Source: Macropodus opercularis
Lineage: Eukaryota > Chordata > Actinopteri > Anabantiformes > Osphronemidae
Reading direction: 5' to 3'
DNA: 64,000 nucleotides
Assembly (NCBI GenBank): GCA_030770545.1
Contig: CM061096.1
Span: 9,343,501 to 9,407,500 of the forward strand
Shown: piece after piece, positions 11,151-25,500 of the stretch
How positions within the stretch are numbered: the first letter of the stretch is position 1
Layout of the letters: every line of letters begins with the position of its first letter
Translations under genes and position numbers: made by a program
The notes under the pieces: model-generated
What the model was told of the DNA's origin: nothing
Seen by the model: the letters and a program-made list of their open reading frames with translations, nothing else
The model's database searches: none

Positions 11151-14100
11151 CTTAGAAACTACATATCCCTCATTTTGAGATGCATGAAATTGTGATCGTG
11201 AACTTGGAACACAATCTTTGTAGCGGAGCAGAGTTGGGGATGATATTGGTGCAAAGTGCCATGCGTGATGTGGCTGACAGTTGAGACTGAATGTGTGATA
11301 TTAGAGTTAATTAAAGCTTTGCGCCCCATCTACTGCAAATGCTTGCACTTCTGCAATTAAGAATCAAAGGCGAGGGCTTAGTGTCAGGGGGGTGTCTAAT
11401 ACATGGTTTTAACAGGAATGGGACCTGATTTGCCAAGCTCCTAGCGACAAGCATTAACAACAGCCTCAAATTAGAGGGACATTAATATTCATAAGTAAAA
11501 CAATTCATCCTGTGAATGTGTGATGAAATGGAATCCTCTGAGGTGAGCTCTTGTGTCCAGGCTGCCATCGTTCATTAAAATATGCCATTACCCATGAAGT
11601 GCTTAATCTTTATGAAAGGGTGGTAAAATCTGTCTGGAATGCTCTGACAGAGAGGTGGAAATTGTACCATTGTTCAGCACCTTGCATTATGTTAATCCTG
11701 CACGTTTAACCGTGATGATGTCAAACAGTGGTGGTTTCTACGCGTCTCATTAGCCGAGTTGTTTAGGCTTCCTGCAGGAAATGCACAATGCCTAATCTTT
11801 GCTTGTGCACACTGATATTAGCCGGCTATTCTGCGAACAAGACATGATGTTGTAGGTTCGCTATTGTGTGCTGTCACATGCAGCACAATCTAAATTCTGT
11901 GTGTGTGTGTGTGTGTCGTCTTATTCCAGTCCCTGCCAGTGTCGCTGCCACTAGCCTGTAATTATGATCCTCGAGGTAATTTTATCAGGCTCATTAGCTC
12001 TGATGAGTAAACGAGAAGTGTGCCTCTAATTTATTGGCCATCTAGGCAGGAGACTTAATTCTCATCAGGGAGATCATAATATTTGTATAGAGCGACAGAT
12101 ATACAGTACATGTATACTCAGTCACAGGGAGCACGGAGCAACACTGAGTCAGACTTTGGTGACTTAAAACCAATAATTACACTGGTAACATGAAGTTTGT
12201 TTGGATAATTGGGCCTGTGCTAAAAGTATTTCCACAGACGTCGCTCTCGTGTGCGGGGAAGTCTTTGTGATTTCAAAAGAAGGCTATTGTTTGTGTTCTT
12301 CCGAGTCTTGTGACTTTATCTTCCTGCACAAAATTAGATTCTCACACCTCTGCAAACGAACCAAATTGCATTGTTTTGTTCCCCGTTCAATGGAGATGAT
12401 CCGTTTTCTGTGTCAGGGAATGTGTTAAGGCAGTCGGGTAAATGGGCTCATAATTTTCGGTGTGTAGAAATTTGCATTGAGGGGAAATTATGCATGCTGG
12501 CTACTGGAAATGAAATGTATAAAGTGCATGACTGGTAGACTTGACAAGTGCAGCTTTCATCCATCTCAAATGAATAATTTTCACTTCCCTTAAACATCCT
12601 TAATCCAAGCATGTTATCAGCGCGCATGCAGGATTCTGCCAGACTTTCTCCTTAACGGCACAGCAACTTTCAACTTGCCGGAGATTCTGCACTGCAGTTG
12701 CTTACCACATGGTCTTAGGGACTCACTCTTATCCCTTCCTGCTGGTTTTGTGGATCAGTAAAATTCCTTCAAAACACAATATATACATAACGTAAGTCTT
12801 AATAGATAGCAGAATGTCTCACTCTACCCTCCTCTGTGCTGCCTCAGAGGTCGACTTAATGCACTGTATTTTACCTCTGATTCAGACTGGCTGAGGACTC
12901 GGAGGATGGCGCCTGAAAAAAACCTATTTGCTCACTGGCCCTTTGTCCTCTATTTCAAATTTCACTGACATGCCCATAACACGGTTTGGAAATGCACACG
13001 GCCGTACGGGAATAGAGAAGGATATTTATGGTGAAGGCCTCATTTATTGTCCAGCATTTAGCAGGTTACTTCATGTTTTAGGGACACTTTCTTGTTTTAT
13101 TCAATTAAATCCCCCCTTAATGATAGTATATTGTGGCAAATCCCCTCCCCGAACCCCAATCCTTTTAATTTATGCATTGTCGGGTGTTTTTCTAAATACT
13201 ACTGACAATAAACAATTAAATGTGTAATTGGTGTTTATGCTGCTAATCCTTGTGATAGCCTCTAATATGAAGGGTTACCTGGCTATTTTCAATATCCACT
13301 TTCACAGAAGCCTCAGTTTGTGATAAGAATATTAACCTCATCAATTTCAGGTAACTTTCAACGCTTTAACATCTTGTCTTAAAGACCTGCGTGTTAGCAG
13401 GAGTCTCAGCCTTGGCATTTAGTGACATTTTAAGCCTTTTAACAGAATCCAGACAGGGATTTGCAGTTTCCACCAAAGGAAAATAATTTATATCCTTCTT
13501 TCTGAGAAACTGTGGGTAGAGGGATTAAATGCACCAGAGAGATTTGTATGTGGTGCAAGTAAAACAATATTGTGACTCAGTTAATACATTTCCTAGCTCC
13601 TGCTTTCATGCTATGAAGAAGTCAGGAGTTGTTACTCATCGGGCTGAAGTTGGCTTTGATGCTTTTCTTGTTTAATTTTTCTCATTTTCAAGGTTTTAAG
13701 TATATAAGTCATAGCGGTGACAGCACCGCGTACCTGAACTCCTCTTATTACTTTGCTGGGAGGCACCGTAAATAAGTGCCTGCACTGTCTAAGGCGATGA
13801 AGAGTCTGACCCAGGCCAATTATTTTGCATTCCTGCTCTTAAAAGCCCTGGAACAAGCAAATGTTTCCACCCCACTCAGGCTCATATTTAAAACATAATG
13901 ATGTCCTGTGCACGAGGGGAAAAAAACTCATTTTTGAATGACAGTGTAGAACACAAAGGTCTTTTCTGTGTGTTGGATGGTTTGTGCGCTGTGTACTCGC
14001 CAGTGCGTGTGATGGCTGCTGTGTAGTGGAGACATGCAGGGCTCTGTTCTCTCTGTGGGCAGGCAGCTTTGATGCACAGCCTCTCTTATCTCATGCCTGG

Positions 14101-16095
14101 CAAGGTTAATGAAGTGGTGGCACTTTTGGAGGAAGTAGAAATGGGATGAGTAGCAAGGACCAGAGGAAGCTTGGAGATGAAACATCCTCCTCTTAGTGGC
14201 TGTAAGTGGCAATTTTGGTGAATTACATAGACAATAAGAAAAGGGGTTGTCATCCTCTTAAACACAACAATCGCCTGAATCAGGAATGGTTGATTGCATC
14301 GCTTTCAGCCTCGTTCATATGAAATTACATTAACATTTAGCCGTCTGTTGTAATTTGATCTGTAAAACGCCTCTTTATAAGGCCGTGTTAGCGTTTCTGT
14401 ACAAGGTTTGACTTAGTTTTTGTGCTCTAGAATGTTGCGAATTGTACTCCGGCACAAAAACACATCACAGCGCCGTAAAACCTGGAGATGGACTTGTGAA
14501 ATGCTAAACAGTCGGAGTTGTTTTCGGTCTGCGAGCGTCAGATTGTGCCTGGTGTAAATCGGGCAGCTCATGGTTTTCAGCGGGGTGCAGCCTGCTCTAG
14601 TCCTTTGAAGGACTTCTGTGCCTTTGTCAGGGGCAACAAGTCTCACTTAAGTGAAAGAATTGGCTTATTTTATTTGTAAGAAGGGTCTTTGAAGTTGGCT
14701 CGTGGTTGCAGCTTAAACAAAGGGTAGAAACGCCGCCCTAATATAAATATAATAACAGGTGATGTACTGCTAATGCTCTGTATTCCTTGGCTTTTTGGTG
14801 TTAATATTTCTATTCCCTTTGCATCTATAAGAGCTAATAGGTAAACAGTTCTGAATGGAAGAAATGAAGCAGGTCTACATGCCAATGAATTAGCATATAG
14901 ATGAGTTCATCTCATACAAATAGTGCTCTTTTGCCCAGAACTCCCAGTGCTGAGCAAAGATCATGTATGTAAAGTATGCATGCAGAAAATGTAAATTAAT
15001 CCATTTCAATCATCATTCAATCTAATAAGATTTTTCCCCCCTTCACTTGTTTGTCCCTAGTTACTCAAACGCCCCAAAATACTGAAAGGTCGATCGAGCC
15101 ATTCCCCGTAGAAGCCTAATTGTTTAACTGAAATAAAGGAGCGGAGACACGAGACACACATAAAAACATCCAGCAGATGTAAAACCGATGCCAATTACAG
15201 CTAAACGGCATCATTCGCACGTAGATCAGACAAAGGCTGAATGCAGCTTTACACGAATAAAATTACTTCAGCCTTGTCGAAATCAAACAACACTTTGCTT
15301 TTCTGAAGCAAAGATCCTATAAAAGCCGTTGACCGTGTGTTGTGTATTTGATCCTCATCGTTGTAATTCCATAGACAAACACCACCTCTGTGAAATATTA
15401 TTTGTTAAATAGCTCTTGTTAATATGCTAAAAGAAGCTTATAGAATTGGGTCAGCTAATTAAGCAATTAGTTTATTTCAGCTCTGTGGTCAGGCTGTTAC
15501 TAATCTATGGCATTGTGAGCTCAGATCTGCCAAAACCGAGAGGCGTGCGTGTCTGTCTCCCATCCCGTCTGACAAAGGATCATGTTTGAAGCCATCCTTC
15601 CCCTCAGCAGAAAGCCAGAGACTTGTCTCTGTTCACTAATGCTCACGTTTCCCATGCAAATCCCTGGAATTTAATAGGTTGTTTATTGTCTACTTAATAT
15701 ATTGAGACATTTATGTAGTGCTGTTGCAGTGTTTTCTCTCTGCATTTGCAGCTGTGTTAACACACATGAAATCCTAGACAGATTAGAGTTTGATAGCATT
15801 AAAGCCACGGTGGATGTCGCTGGCTTTTTGCAGAGCCCACCACGTGACTTCTTGCAGACGTCTGACGAGGGCAGAGTTAAGCGGCGGGACTGTGAAACAT
15901 TAAATCCATCAGTGGTGTCGTTTGACTAAACTTTAAATATCGTGGCTTCCTGTGTTATTTGGACTGTGTCTCCAAAAACTGGGTTTTAATGTTGTTTGGA
16001 GTAAACTTGCGTTTTTGAAACAACATGGGCAGGAAATGTTTTTAGCTCTTCACAACCTAGATTTTTGCATCGCAGTTTGTTCATCTTCGTGGCAG
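11151..16095. other. Gene-free segment with regulatory-like texture
   Basis: No coding exon is seen. The DNA is AT-rich with dense homeodomain cores and repeated POU-type octamers. Examples are ATTTGCAT at 12470-12477, ATGCAAAT at 15654-15661 and agctaattaagcaattag at 15453-15470. Stretches 11320-11660, 11960-12080, 12430-12560, 14880-14960 and 15420-15500 look most like conserved non-coding elements (long runs of mixed TAAT, CAAT and GATAA cores, no repeats). A (TG)n run lies at 11898-11916. The regulatory role is inference. Confidence 0.4.
11898..11916. repeat. (TG)n microsatellite
   Basis: Nine and a half uninterrupted TG units form a short simple repeat in the desert. Confidence 0.9.
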
Positions 16096-16290
16096 CATCC
16101 ATTCATCCATTCATCTTCCTAACCACTCCTCATAAAGACAGCAGGAGGAGCAGGGTAGACCCTAGACAGGTCGGCACGTCCATCACGGGCCACACGTAGA
16201 GCCAGACAGCCATTCACGCTCGCGCCTACGGGTAATTTAGAGTCTCCAGTCAAACTGACTGCTTGTCTGCGGAGGGTGGGAGGAAGCTGT
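16096..16290. repeat. Degraded teleost dispersed repeat (ccattcatcc...gggaggaagc type)
   Basis: The segment follows, in order, the landmarks of a repeat very common in ray-finned fish genomes: a ccattcat-rich start, a block around accctagacaggtc, a block around tccatcacgggccacac, a block with cagccattcacgctcg, then gggtaatttagagtc and gggtgggaggaagc. Many substitutions and small gaps indicate an old copy. The tail that normally continues past ggaggaagc is not recognisable. It encodes no protein. I identified it from memory of the consensus, not from a search. Confidence 0.82.
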
Positions 16291-19200
16291 AGCAACATAT
16301 GAAATCCAAATTTTAAGCACGTGTTCCCATCGTGGCTTAGTGGAACTGGAGGAAATCTTTAACAGTGGTACAGTTTTCAGCTACTGCACCTACCTGCCAC
16401 TGCCACGATGTTTGGTGTCTGTCCTGACTTCATACACGTTTGCTCGTAAGACCGGATGATGTCTTCTGCTCTGACACAACTTTTTATGAAGGTCACAAAT
16501 ATGATAACTGTCGGTAGCAGCGCTCGCTTTTCTAAAGCTTGAGTGTGAAGTTAGGAATGTTCACAGGAGGACTTTAGACTCGCACATTAACTGGCTGTCT
16601 GTAATATACTGCTCTTTCTGATTGTCATGCACTGCTGAATAAATTGGTAATTTTGCCATTTACGACAGTTAAGAGGTTGTGATGCTATAGAAGTCTAGTA
16701 TACTTTTATAATATACTATGCTAATAGCGTTTTGATGAGAGAGATCTGAGGGAGAAGTGTACCTAATTGAGGGAAAAGGCTTGAAATGCATTGTTAACGG
16801 GTCAGAGGGACACCACTTATGGTCATGATGATGATATGCAAGGTGTGGAAATGCATTTCCAGTCTCCCTGGCTTGAGCCCATCAGTTTCCATTCAGAAGT
16901 GTGTGCACTTGTTCATTAAGCTTATGCATATCATCAACTGGCGCACTCATTCTATCAGGCAGATATGGCAGGGATAAAACGATGTGAAGGATGGAAATTC
17001 AAACAACCGCTCTCATTTGCAAAGGTCATTAAAGCCTGGCATACATTAGAAAATCTGCTAATTATGAAATGGCTTAACTCCACATTCAGTGGGATTATGT
17101 CTGCTCATTTAGAATATGTTGATCCCCTCCCTTGCTCGTCACAGGACAGCTGATGTATGGGACTTGTGGCACAGAACTAATGTTCCCAGTGCTTGTCGGT
17201 CATCTTGACTGACTGGACAAAGTCCGTAAATGTGACCATCTCCAGCTGAATGAACGTCTGCATCGTCGCCAGCAAACAGAGCCTAGATTTAAAGCTGCCT
17301 TCCTGACGAGACTCATCGCCACTTCGTTTATTTTTATATCACAGTAAATAAAGTATTTATCTGTCAAACTAAATACAAAATAATGTTCATACTGTCACAA
17401 TCCTGACACCTGGAGTTCTACTATTTGCACATTAAAAAATCAGCACCCGAGCTACAAAGAACATCATTTAATGCAGAGTCAAATGTGATATTTTATTGTT
17501 GAACCAACGCATATTGTATTGCCTTTAATTGTCCCTGTTACTGAAGCCACCGTGGCTAAATAGTAAAAGACCAAACCTTGGATCAAGTGTGACATTAGAT
17601 TAATAAATCTCTCTTTCCTTTAAATAGGGTCTTACAGTATTTTGAATTACAGTCTACCCAGTATTTTAACAAATAAATGTAAAAGTTTAGTTTTAAAAAC
17701 ATATATGAAATAAATTTAAACGTAAACTCACAATGAGACTGCAAACACTTGTAGCTAATATTCTTGATGAGTGCAGAATTAGTTGAAACAAATATTTGCA
17801 TAAACAAAGAAAACTCCAGGAATGTTTCATTCTTATCCAGATATTTGTGAATTGCAGTATATTTGTTTAAAGCTGTTATAACATGTTGCCATGGTACGAA
17901 CTTAAATTACATGCAGTTTAATAAATGCAACATACACGTGTAAACAAATATACGATCTACAAAATACAACTTCTTTATATGTATATACACTGCTATGACA
18001 CTGATTACAATGTTACTCATCTGTTGAAACGAAATAGTAAACACTGTTTTATTTAAGTATATAAGTAAGTATATTTATACCTTGTTGCAATTTTCAAAGA
18101 CTTGCGTTTAAAATAAAACGTGATGATCCAGGATTATATACGGTCCAGTTTATTTTTATCTTTTGTTTTTTTTAGATCTGATGCACATTGTGACAGACAG
18201 ACCAGACCTTTCAAAATAGCCTCCACATTGTAGACCTTGTTGGATCAAATCATTTTGAATTTGGTCTATTTAATAATCCAATTGCCAATTAAGACAGGCG
18301 GCACTGCTTAGATCTATAAAAGGTTAATAAGCCTCAGCTGCAGTGTGTTTCTCTTGGGTAAATGTCACTTAGACGTGGGCCACCATGGGTCAAGATCTCC
18401 TTCCAGATCTAAATTTAATCACATAGCATTGCCTGGCCCTGTGCTCACCCTCATTAGTCCTTGGCTTGTGCAGGAGTCTGATCTGCCCTGTTTTAGCCCT
18501 GGCACTCCAGCCCCCCCGACTCTGACCCAGACGTGCCATCAGCCAAAAGCACGGGCACAGCCGCAAACAGGAAGCTCAGCTCAGGTCCACCAGCTCAGTA
18601 GATCTTTGTCTTCGCACAACATGTGGGTCTGCAGGAGTGTTTTGTACCGAGGGATGCTATGAAATTTGCCCGCACCATCATATGGTGTGATGTGTTGTCT
18701 GAGTTGTCACCTGATGCAGGCCTGTGCCACCTGTCGGCCTGCCCCAGATAATGGCAGAATGACCGGAGCGATTCAAGCAGCCGTCTCATCTTAATTATCT
18801 CCTCAGAGTTTAATTAACTAGCTCATATTGGCCAAAAAACAAAGAAACAAAAAAAAAAAACCCAAACAGACTTGAATCACTTCAAATCGCAGCCACCGAG
18901 ACAGAACGGATCGACGTGAGATTATTGTTTTGTTTAAAGCCGTTCAAACGCACGAGGTGCATCGTGATGGATAAATCCTGAGAGGCTGTGCATGATTAGA
19001 ATGGATACATTTCCATATTGTTTGTGGGAGTACCGGAGAGGAAGCGCTGTCATGGAGTGTTACGAATATGTCCCTGCTTTCACTACTGTATGCTGAAAAG
19101 ATGTCACGGTGTAAGGAGTCCATATGGACCAGAATGCAAAATCATTTAGTTGTGAATGCTAATACGAATTACGCACAAAATGGGTAATAATTCTTCTGCC

Positions 19201-19473
19201 CTACAGAAATGATTAACATAATTCTGATAAATAGGCAGATGGCAGAACGTGTGAATTGAGGTAGATTTATCTTAATTAATATCTTGAACCTACTTGGAGA
19301 AAGGTAAATGGCTCCACCGGGGCCAGAGATGTTCCTCTGTCTTGTGTGCGTATCTTTCTCATGGCCTGACATGTAGTAGTGGCCTGAGGATATTAAGTTG
19401 CTCTCCAGGTATGCATCAAACCCAAGCAGGCTGCTGATAATGAACATATACCCAGGCAAGCGAGCGAGCATCA

Positions 19474-19476
<3 letters not shown>
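16291..19476. other. Gene-free segment including a strongly AT-rich block
   Basis: No coding exon is seen. The block 16800-17120 is especially regulatory-looking: atgatgatatgcaagg, aatgcatttcc, cttatgcatatcatc, catttgcaaagg and gctaattatgaaatgg occur within about 300 bases. From about 17330 to 18180 the DNA is markedly AT-rich and plainer, with a perfect ATTTGCAT at 17794-17801. A compact element with CCAATT, TTAATAA and a TATAAAA-like string lies at about 18240-18340. A short poly(A) occurs near 18848. Confidence 0.4.

Positions 19477-19505
<29 letters not shown>
19477..19505. repeat. (CA)n microsatellite
   Basis: This is an uninterrupted CA run of 29 bases. Two overlapping open frames on opposite strands read through it, which is why both look longer than their surroundings; neither is credible as a gene. 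Confidence 0.95.
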
Positions 19506-19507
<2 letters not shown>

Positions 19508-22500
19508 ACAGGGACAGATACGCACCCAATCAAATCCACCGGTTTTACTAAAAAAAAACATGTTTTTTCTCACAGTTTTCCTTCTGGTGGCTGCAATCAG
19601 CTGCATGTAGCTCACATTAATCACTAGTTTCCTGCTAACACGTTAGCGAGCGCTCGAATTTATTGCTTTATTGCCCGTGTTGAATAAAGTGTGAATTTCT
19701 TTTACTCATCACAAATTAAGGCAATTAAAATGTTAATTATTACAAGTAGAAAAGGGACAAAGGAATTCAGACAAATTGATGTATTGACGTTTTTTTTAAT
19801 TAATTCATTCGGGTTCCTACTGTGTTGGATAATTATGCTTAAGTGTTTAATTACATATTTTGATGGGATTCTCAATTACTCTGGCTTAATAAAATATCAT
19901 TAGCTTGTCTCTCAGGTTCTAGGCTGTGGAGACGTACAGTACTGGTTGATGTATTTAAATAAAATATTAGATTACAGCTGGTTAGGATCTGTGACAGGTC
20001 TTCAGCCCTCAATCTTCACAAAATCTCTGTTAACCTGGGAGCCGCTCTTCACATCAAAGTTTGACACGGCGGCAAACAAACAATGTTACATTTACATATT
20101 AATTAGTGGCAGGCTATCTGCGTGGCTGATGAATTCAAATGTGGAGCCCTTTGCTGTGGCTTCGCACCAGTCCACAGCCACAGTGCCGCCTCGCGGCAGG
20201 CTCAGCGCTCAGCCCGGCAGAACAATGAAAAATTACCTAGACCTAAAGGCTAACCGACCCTCCCCATCACAGATATGATAGGTTTTATTACACCGCCACT
20301 GTAAATATTCAATATCCTTTCAGTGACTGTGTGTCTTACAAATCAATTTGCAGAGTCATGACATGCGATGCAAAATATGCAAAGCACAGATAAGTACCTA
20401 GTTGTCAGCCATCCAGTGATGCTCAGTCAACCTCCTCTGTCAAAACGCACATAAGGAACGATGGCTGCCATCTGCTTGCTGTATGAATTATCTCATTTAA
20501 ATCCTCTAAAGGTTATTGCAAGTGATCTGTCAGTTTTCCGCCGCGTGTTACAGAGCTACGGGAGCACGGAGCGTGTTTCTGCTCTGTATTCTGGGCTTTA
20601 TCACTTTCAACATGCATTTTTTTTTTTAAACGTGTTTTACATTTCATTGTAACGAACAAGAATCGCTGGTAATTGCTCAGAGGCAAGAGCCTATAATTAG
20701 AACACAGTTCAGCTGGTTAGCAGGTAATTTACCTTTAGGGGAAAAAGTCTAATTATTGTCTTTGAAAAGCTAATTTAGCGTCAAACACTTCAGGTGTCTT
20801 TTCCCCTCTCTTCAGCAAAGGGAAAGGTGTCCTGGAGCACTGCAGGTCTGAGCCATCTCCTCTGTTTTGTGTTTACATGGCTGTTTCCTATTCACGCTCT
20901 GTAGATGTGCAACGTGCCTTTTCCCATTGTTTTCTGCAGCAGGTGTCTGTGGGTTTTTCTTTTTTTTGGGAAGAGGGCCACTCCTTGACCCGCTGATAAA
21001 TGCTTTTAGCAGGCGGACCTGTTTTCTGGCAGATGGTGTTTGTGAGTGACACTGGTTCCCAGCAGAAGCAGGCCCAGGGAAACGATCGCAGCGGAGTCTC
21101 CATAGAGCAAACCAGCTTGGTTACCTGACGGCATATGCTCTGCTGTGGCCTACACCTGCTGAAGGACGGCGTTCACACCACGGTCCCCGGACTCCACCTA
21201 TGAGAAGGCTGTTAATCACAGCTCACCACTCATTCAGGCACTTTTAAAAACAGGAAAATAACCACGTAGCTTGGGGGATCGACGCTTGAGCTCGTTGTAG
21301 TCTGATATGAGACTGCTTTCCACCGATTTACTAATTTTTACAACTAGCGATGAAACACGGGCTCGGTTCCCAACACATGCCCATATTAAGTAGCTTCTTA
21401 AATGTATATCGAAATAATAAAACACTGGGACCAGTCTTGTCTGGCTCTGCCTCTGTTTATCCCTCATTGTGATGTATTCCAGCCACACCAGCAGGGACTG
21501 AAGGACAAACAGAGTCTATAGCCACAGGGATCAGTAACAGGTCCACTGCTAAAATATGTGCAACGTGTCAATAGTCTGGAGCTGCTCTGTCCAACTGGAA
21601 GCCACTGAACTGCTAAAACAGAACTGGTGATTAGGACACAGTCGCCCCAGTCAGAGCCAATTCAGATGTCTTAGCAACCCTGGGCACGGCAGTTTGATCT
21701 GCCTTACTGTCATTGATTCACATGGCTTCCAGCTGGAGCAAAGATCCCCACTGAAGCGTGAGATAGAAACCTCTCCATCTTGGCACATCTTGGCCGGCCC
21801 AATCCCCTGCAGGCCATTAGAGATAGAATATGTTGTTTTCTATTTTTTTTTCCCTCCAGAAGAAAAATACAGTCTGTCTTCATGCTATAACAGCCATTAC
21901 TTAATTGTGCCGGATTTTCCGACCAGAGTGTTGCTTTAATTAAGCAGCTAATTGCAATGTAGCTCTTGATTAGCTTTGGGGGATGGGAATGTTCAGACAG
22001 GCTGATATGTTGTGCACACTTCAGAATCATTTACAGAAATTGAAGCTAATTTCGCTCTCTGTCTATTGCTGCATTAATTTAATTTGGGTTGCTTTTAGCT
22101 CATTAACACTTCTAATTAATACGTTGACATCGCTATTAAGATGTCTCTTCGAAATTGGTGTCTCCTGATAATCAGGATGGAGGAGGCTGACGGATGGAGT
22201 GAGAGGCTGACTGGTAAAACGTGTAAACTCCTTCAGAGTGAAGGGGAAAGCGGCGTCGCCGTTTATGAAGCTCTAATACTGTATCATAGTGGACACTAAT
22301 AGGAGGCTGTGGCAGTTGACTAAATTGGAAATGAAAGGAATGCTGATTGTTTTAAAATTTGATTGGGATTATTGTGTGTATGCGTGTGATGCTCTGGGGA
22401 GCTGGGGGCCGAGGTGCGTCAGGGCCAGATGCCATACGCAGCTGAAGATCACGCCTGAGTAACTGTGTGTTTGGGTTTGTCATTTTAATGAGCAGAATTT

Positions 22501-25500
22501 AGGGACTGTGGGCTGGTAACGCTGCATGAGAAGCCCCATTACATTACCATCACTTTAACCAACCTCCACTCACTAGTGCACATTAAGCAGAAAAAATGTC
22601 TCCCTGTGTAATTTCAGAGTAAACACGTGTGTGTGTTGAATTCACGTATGGATTTGAGGTTTTTAAGAATGTTCTGACTCTTGTTTTTGTCTGTTCGGCA
22701 CTGTGTTGTAAACATCTAATGTTTTCCTTCTGGTTAAATAACAAAGCAAATAGCCCATAAATGCGTTATGATTAGCCATATTTAAAATCTGAAACAATAT
22801 TCCAACCAATTATGAACCTTTTGTGATTTTCTGGGTGGAATTAAAGCTGAATTATTGAGAGCTTTACCACCAGGAGGTTGAACTCTGCTGTGGGTTTTCT
22901 CCATGTGACAACCACACGCCCCTTGATGTGCACTAAGAAACATAACACCTCTCTGATTGACTTCCCCTCATGTTGTCTTCTATTAGGTTCCATAAGTAGA
23001 GAAATAAGCATTGATCGGGAATGGATTCAGTTATTTGGTGTGACAATCAATAGGGGCACTTGTTTTCCTGTGAAGTGCTTTCTTTGCCCGTCCCCGAGTT
23101 TTCCCGAGGACAAGCCACACTGTAGGAAAGCCTTCTGTTTAGCACTTCATTAAAACGGCCTCTAATAGGAGCCACTGGGGAGATGCTCCCTGCATCGTGT
23201 GTAAAAGCAATCAACATCTGCATCAATTAACCCCTTCGTCCCCTCGGGGCCCATTAGGAAGAGAAACACCCTTTAAAGCTGCATATGGTTTTAGCTCACA
23301 ATGGAGGGTGAACAAATGTAATTGCTTGTTTGCTTTGCTTTTTTATTGTTTGTATATTTTAAGAATATATTCATTAAATATTTGTTTAAGTTTGACAAAG
23401 CCTACATTTAGATTTGGCTATTTTAGGAGTTGCATAGTGATCTAAATAAGAAATTGAAATTTTCAGCAGAAAAACAAATAACACATTTAAAAGCTAATTA
23501 TTGTTGCTGATAAATATATTTAATTATTGTTTTCCATAATAACAACAACAGTCTCACAGCTCTACTATTATTGACATTTGGGGTTGAGATAAATTTTTTA
23601 CAACTTTGGTTCAATTAGAGCGAGCAGCGGCAGAGTGGACAGTGTGGAGATGAGCATTGACGAGATGTAGGAGGACAATTAGTCGTTTGGGGAGAAATTT
23701 CAGCGTGAAAAAGTTTGTAAACGTACATCCGTGAGTCCTTTCATCGGGGACTTGAGACGGCTCAGGCAGATTTGAGCGTTCGCTTAATTAGACACAACTT
23801 GTTTAATTTTAAGCTCAATATGATGTGTTTAATCTTGGAGCGAGTATTAGGCTGGATTTAACCAGTTTCTGTGATTAAATGTGAATGAAAATCATTTGTG
23901 ATAGGAGGACAGTTACCTGCAGCTCAGCGTGGATAGTCCATAGAACTGAACTGACCTAGTTTTCTTTCATAATTTACAGGAATTGACGTTTCTTCCGTCA
24001 CCTGTCTGCGTCAGCCGTAAGCGTTGATCCCCCAGTAAACAAGAACAGCTGAGGCTTGATAACAAACCCCAAACCAAATCAAGAGTAATAAAATCACTCA
24101 TTTTGGTTAATGAGCATATTAACAGCAGAGGTAGTGTTTAAGCACAAACAAGAACAACAACATTAATAATTGCAACTCTCCAGTGCCTGGCTGATGTAAG
24201 CTTTAATAATTAACAAGTCTTTGTCTCGTTCCCCAGAGGCAGTATCCCTATTATCCAACTAAGTTACAAACGAGTAATTACGCTGTCACTGAATGGTCAC
24301 AACTGTTTACCTCGGAATATCCCCTGGTCCGCGTTTAATACCTGCTTTCAAAGTACACGCATCCAGCTTACCTGACAGATGCCTCCGCTGAAGACAAGGC
24401 GCGGCATTTCAACTTGTTTATTTCACTTTTTCTCCTCTCATTAGAGGATTACTCCTCTTACCTCCTGTGTTTACATATTAGTGCTAATCCAATTGAGTCA
24501 ACAAGGGCACTTAGTGCAGGCTATGAACTGAGTCTGAGGGACTTAAAATGGGAGGGGAGGGATATTAATTTACTTTTTCAGATTTCAGGCTTCCAGGGAA
24601 AATAGTTTTGAACATCTGCTATGACAAATGAAGCATTGCGGAGAGCATGCTGTCAGAAAGCAGCTGAGCTGTTGGAGTGAGCGGTCGGCCTGTAGAGGGA
24701 GCCCCTGGTTGTGAGTCTGTCCAAGATCCACACGGGCACAGTTGTAAAGTGTGTAAAGTGTAACCTGGATATTTTTACGAGTTTTATATAGGTTTTAGGG
24801 AAACACGCTGAGCGTCTTTTCTTACTTGACGTGACTTTTTTTTTCCTCTCACACTCGAACAGGTCAAAGTTCAGATTTCAGGAGTGTAACACAACTGATT
24901 AGAATAAGAAATGTGCTCGGTTACGTTTAAAGGATTTGATGTAAGTGCAACAATTTCTGCTTAATGAGGATTCTGCTCCCTCGACTCTCGCCTTGCTTCT
25001 CCCTCTCTGCAGCATCATCTCCATAACATCAGCCACGATCTTTGACCCCAGGGCCATCCCCCGTGTCGGCTGCAGCTAATTAGCCTTTGATCGCTGGTGA
25101 CTGCACACAACACGAGTCACCCCAGTGAGGTAGTTTTGCCACGGGACCCGGTTGCCACACTGGTGTAAGCGCACAAAATACCTTGGTGTGAGGACTGAGC
25201 GTCTTCTAAACTGCAAAAATATAAGTCTACATGTTAAATAGCTGTCTCGCCTGTGTTGTTCTGTGTTCTGGTAGCGGATCATCAGCTACATTAGTTGTAG
25301 CTGAACACCATCAGATACAGTGGACAAAGAGCCTCACATGATGCAGAACTCAATTAATATGTCTTGCAGTGTATCGACTCATTATAGAGCCTGTATTTGT
25401 TTAGTTGAACCATTTATCTTCCCCTAATTAGTAATGGATCAATATTACAATTGATTTTGCAGTATGCTCCGAGATTCAGTGGAGGAGTTAAGGCATAAAA

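Noticed and set aside
19169..19624. 151-codon minus-strand open frame
   Set aside because: It reads through the (CA)n microsatellite, giving a Cys-Val run; it overlaps a plus-strand frame through the same repeat and shows no homology.
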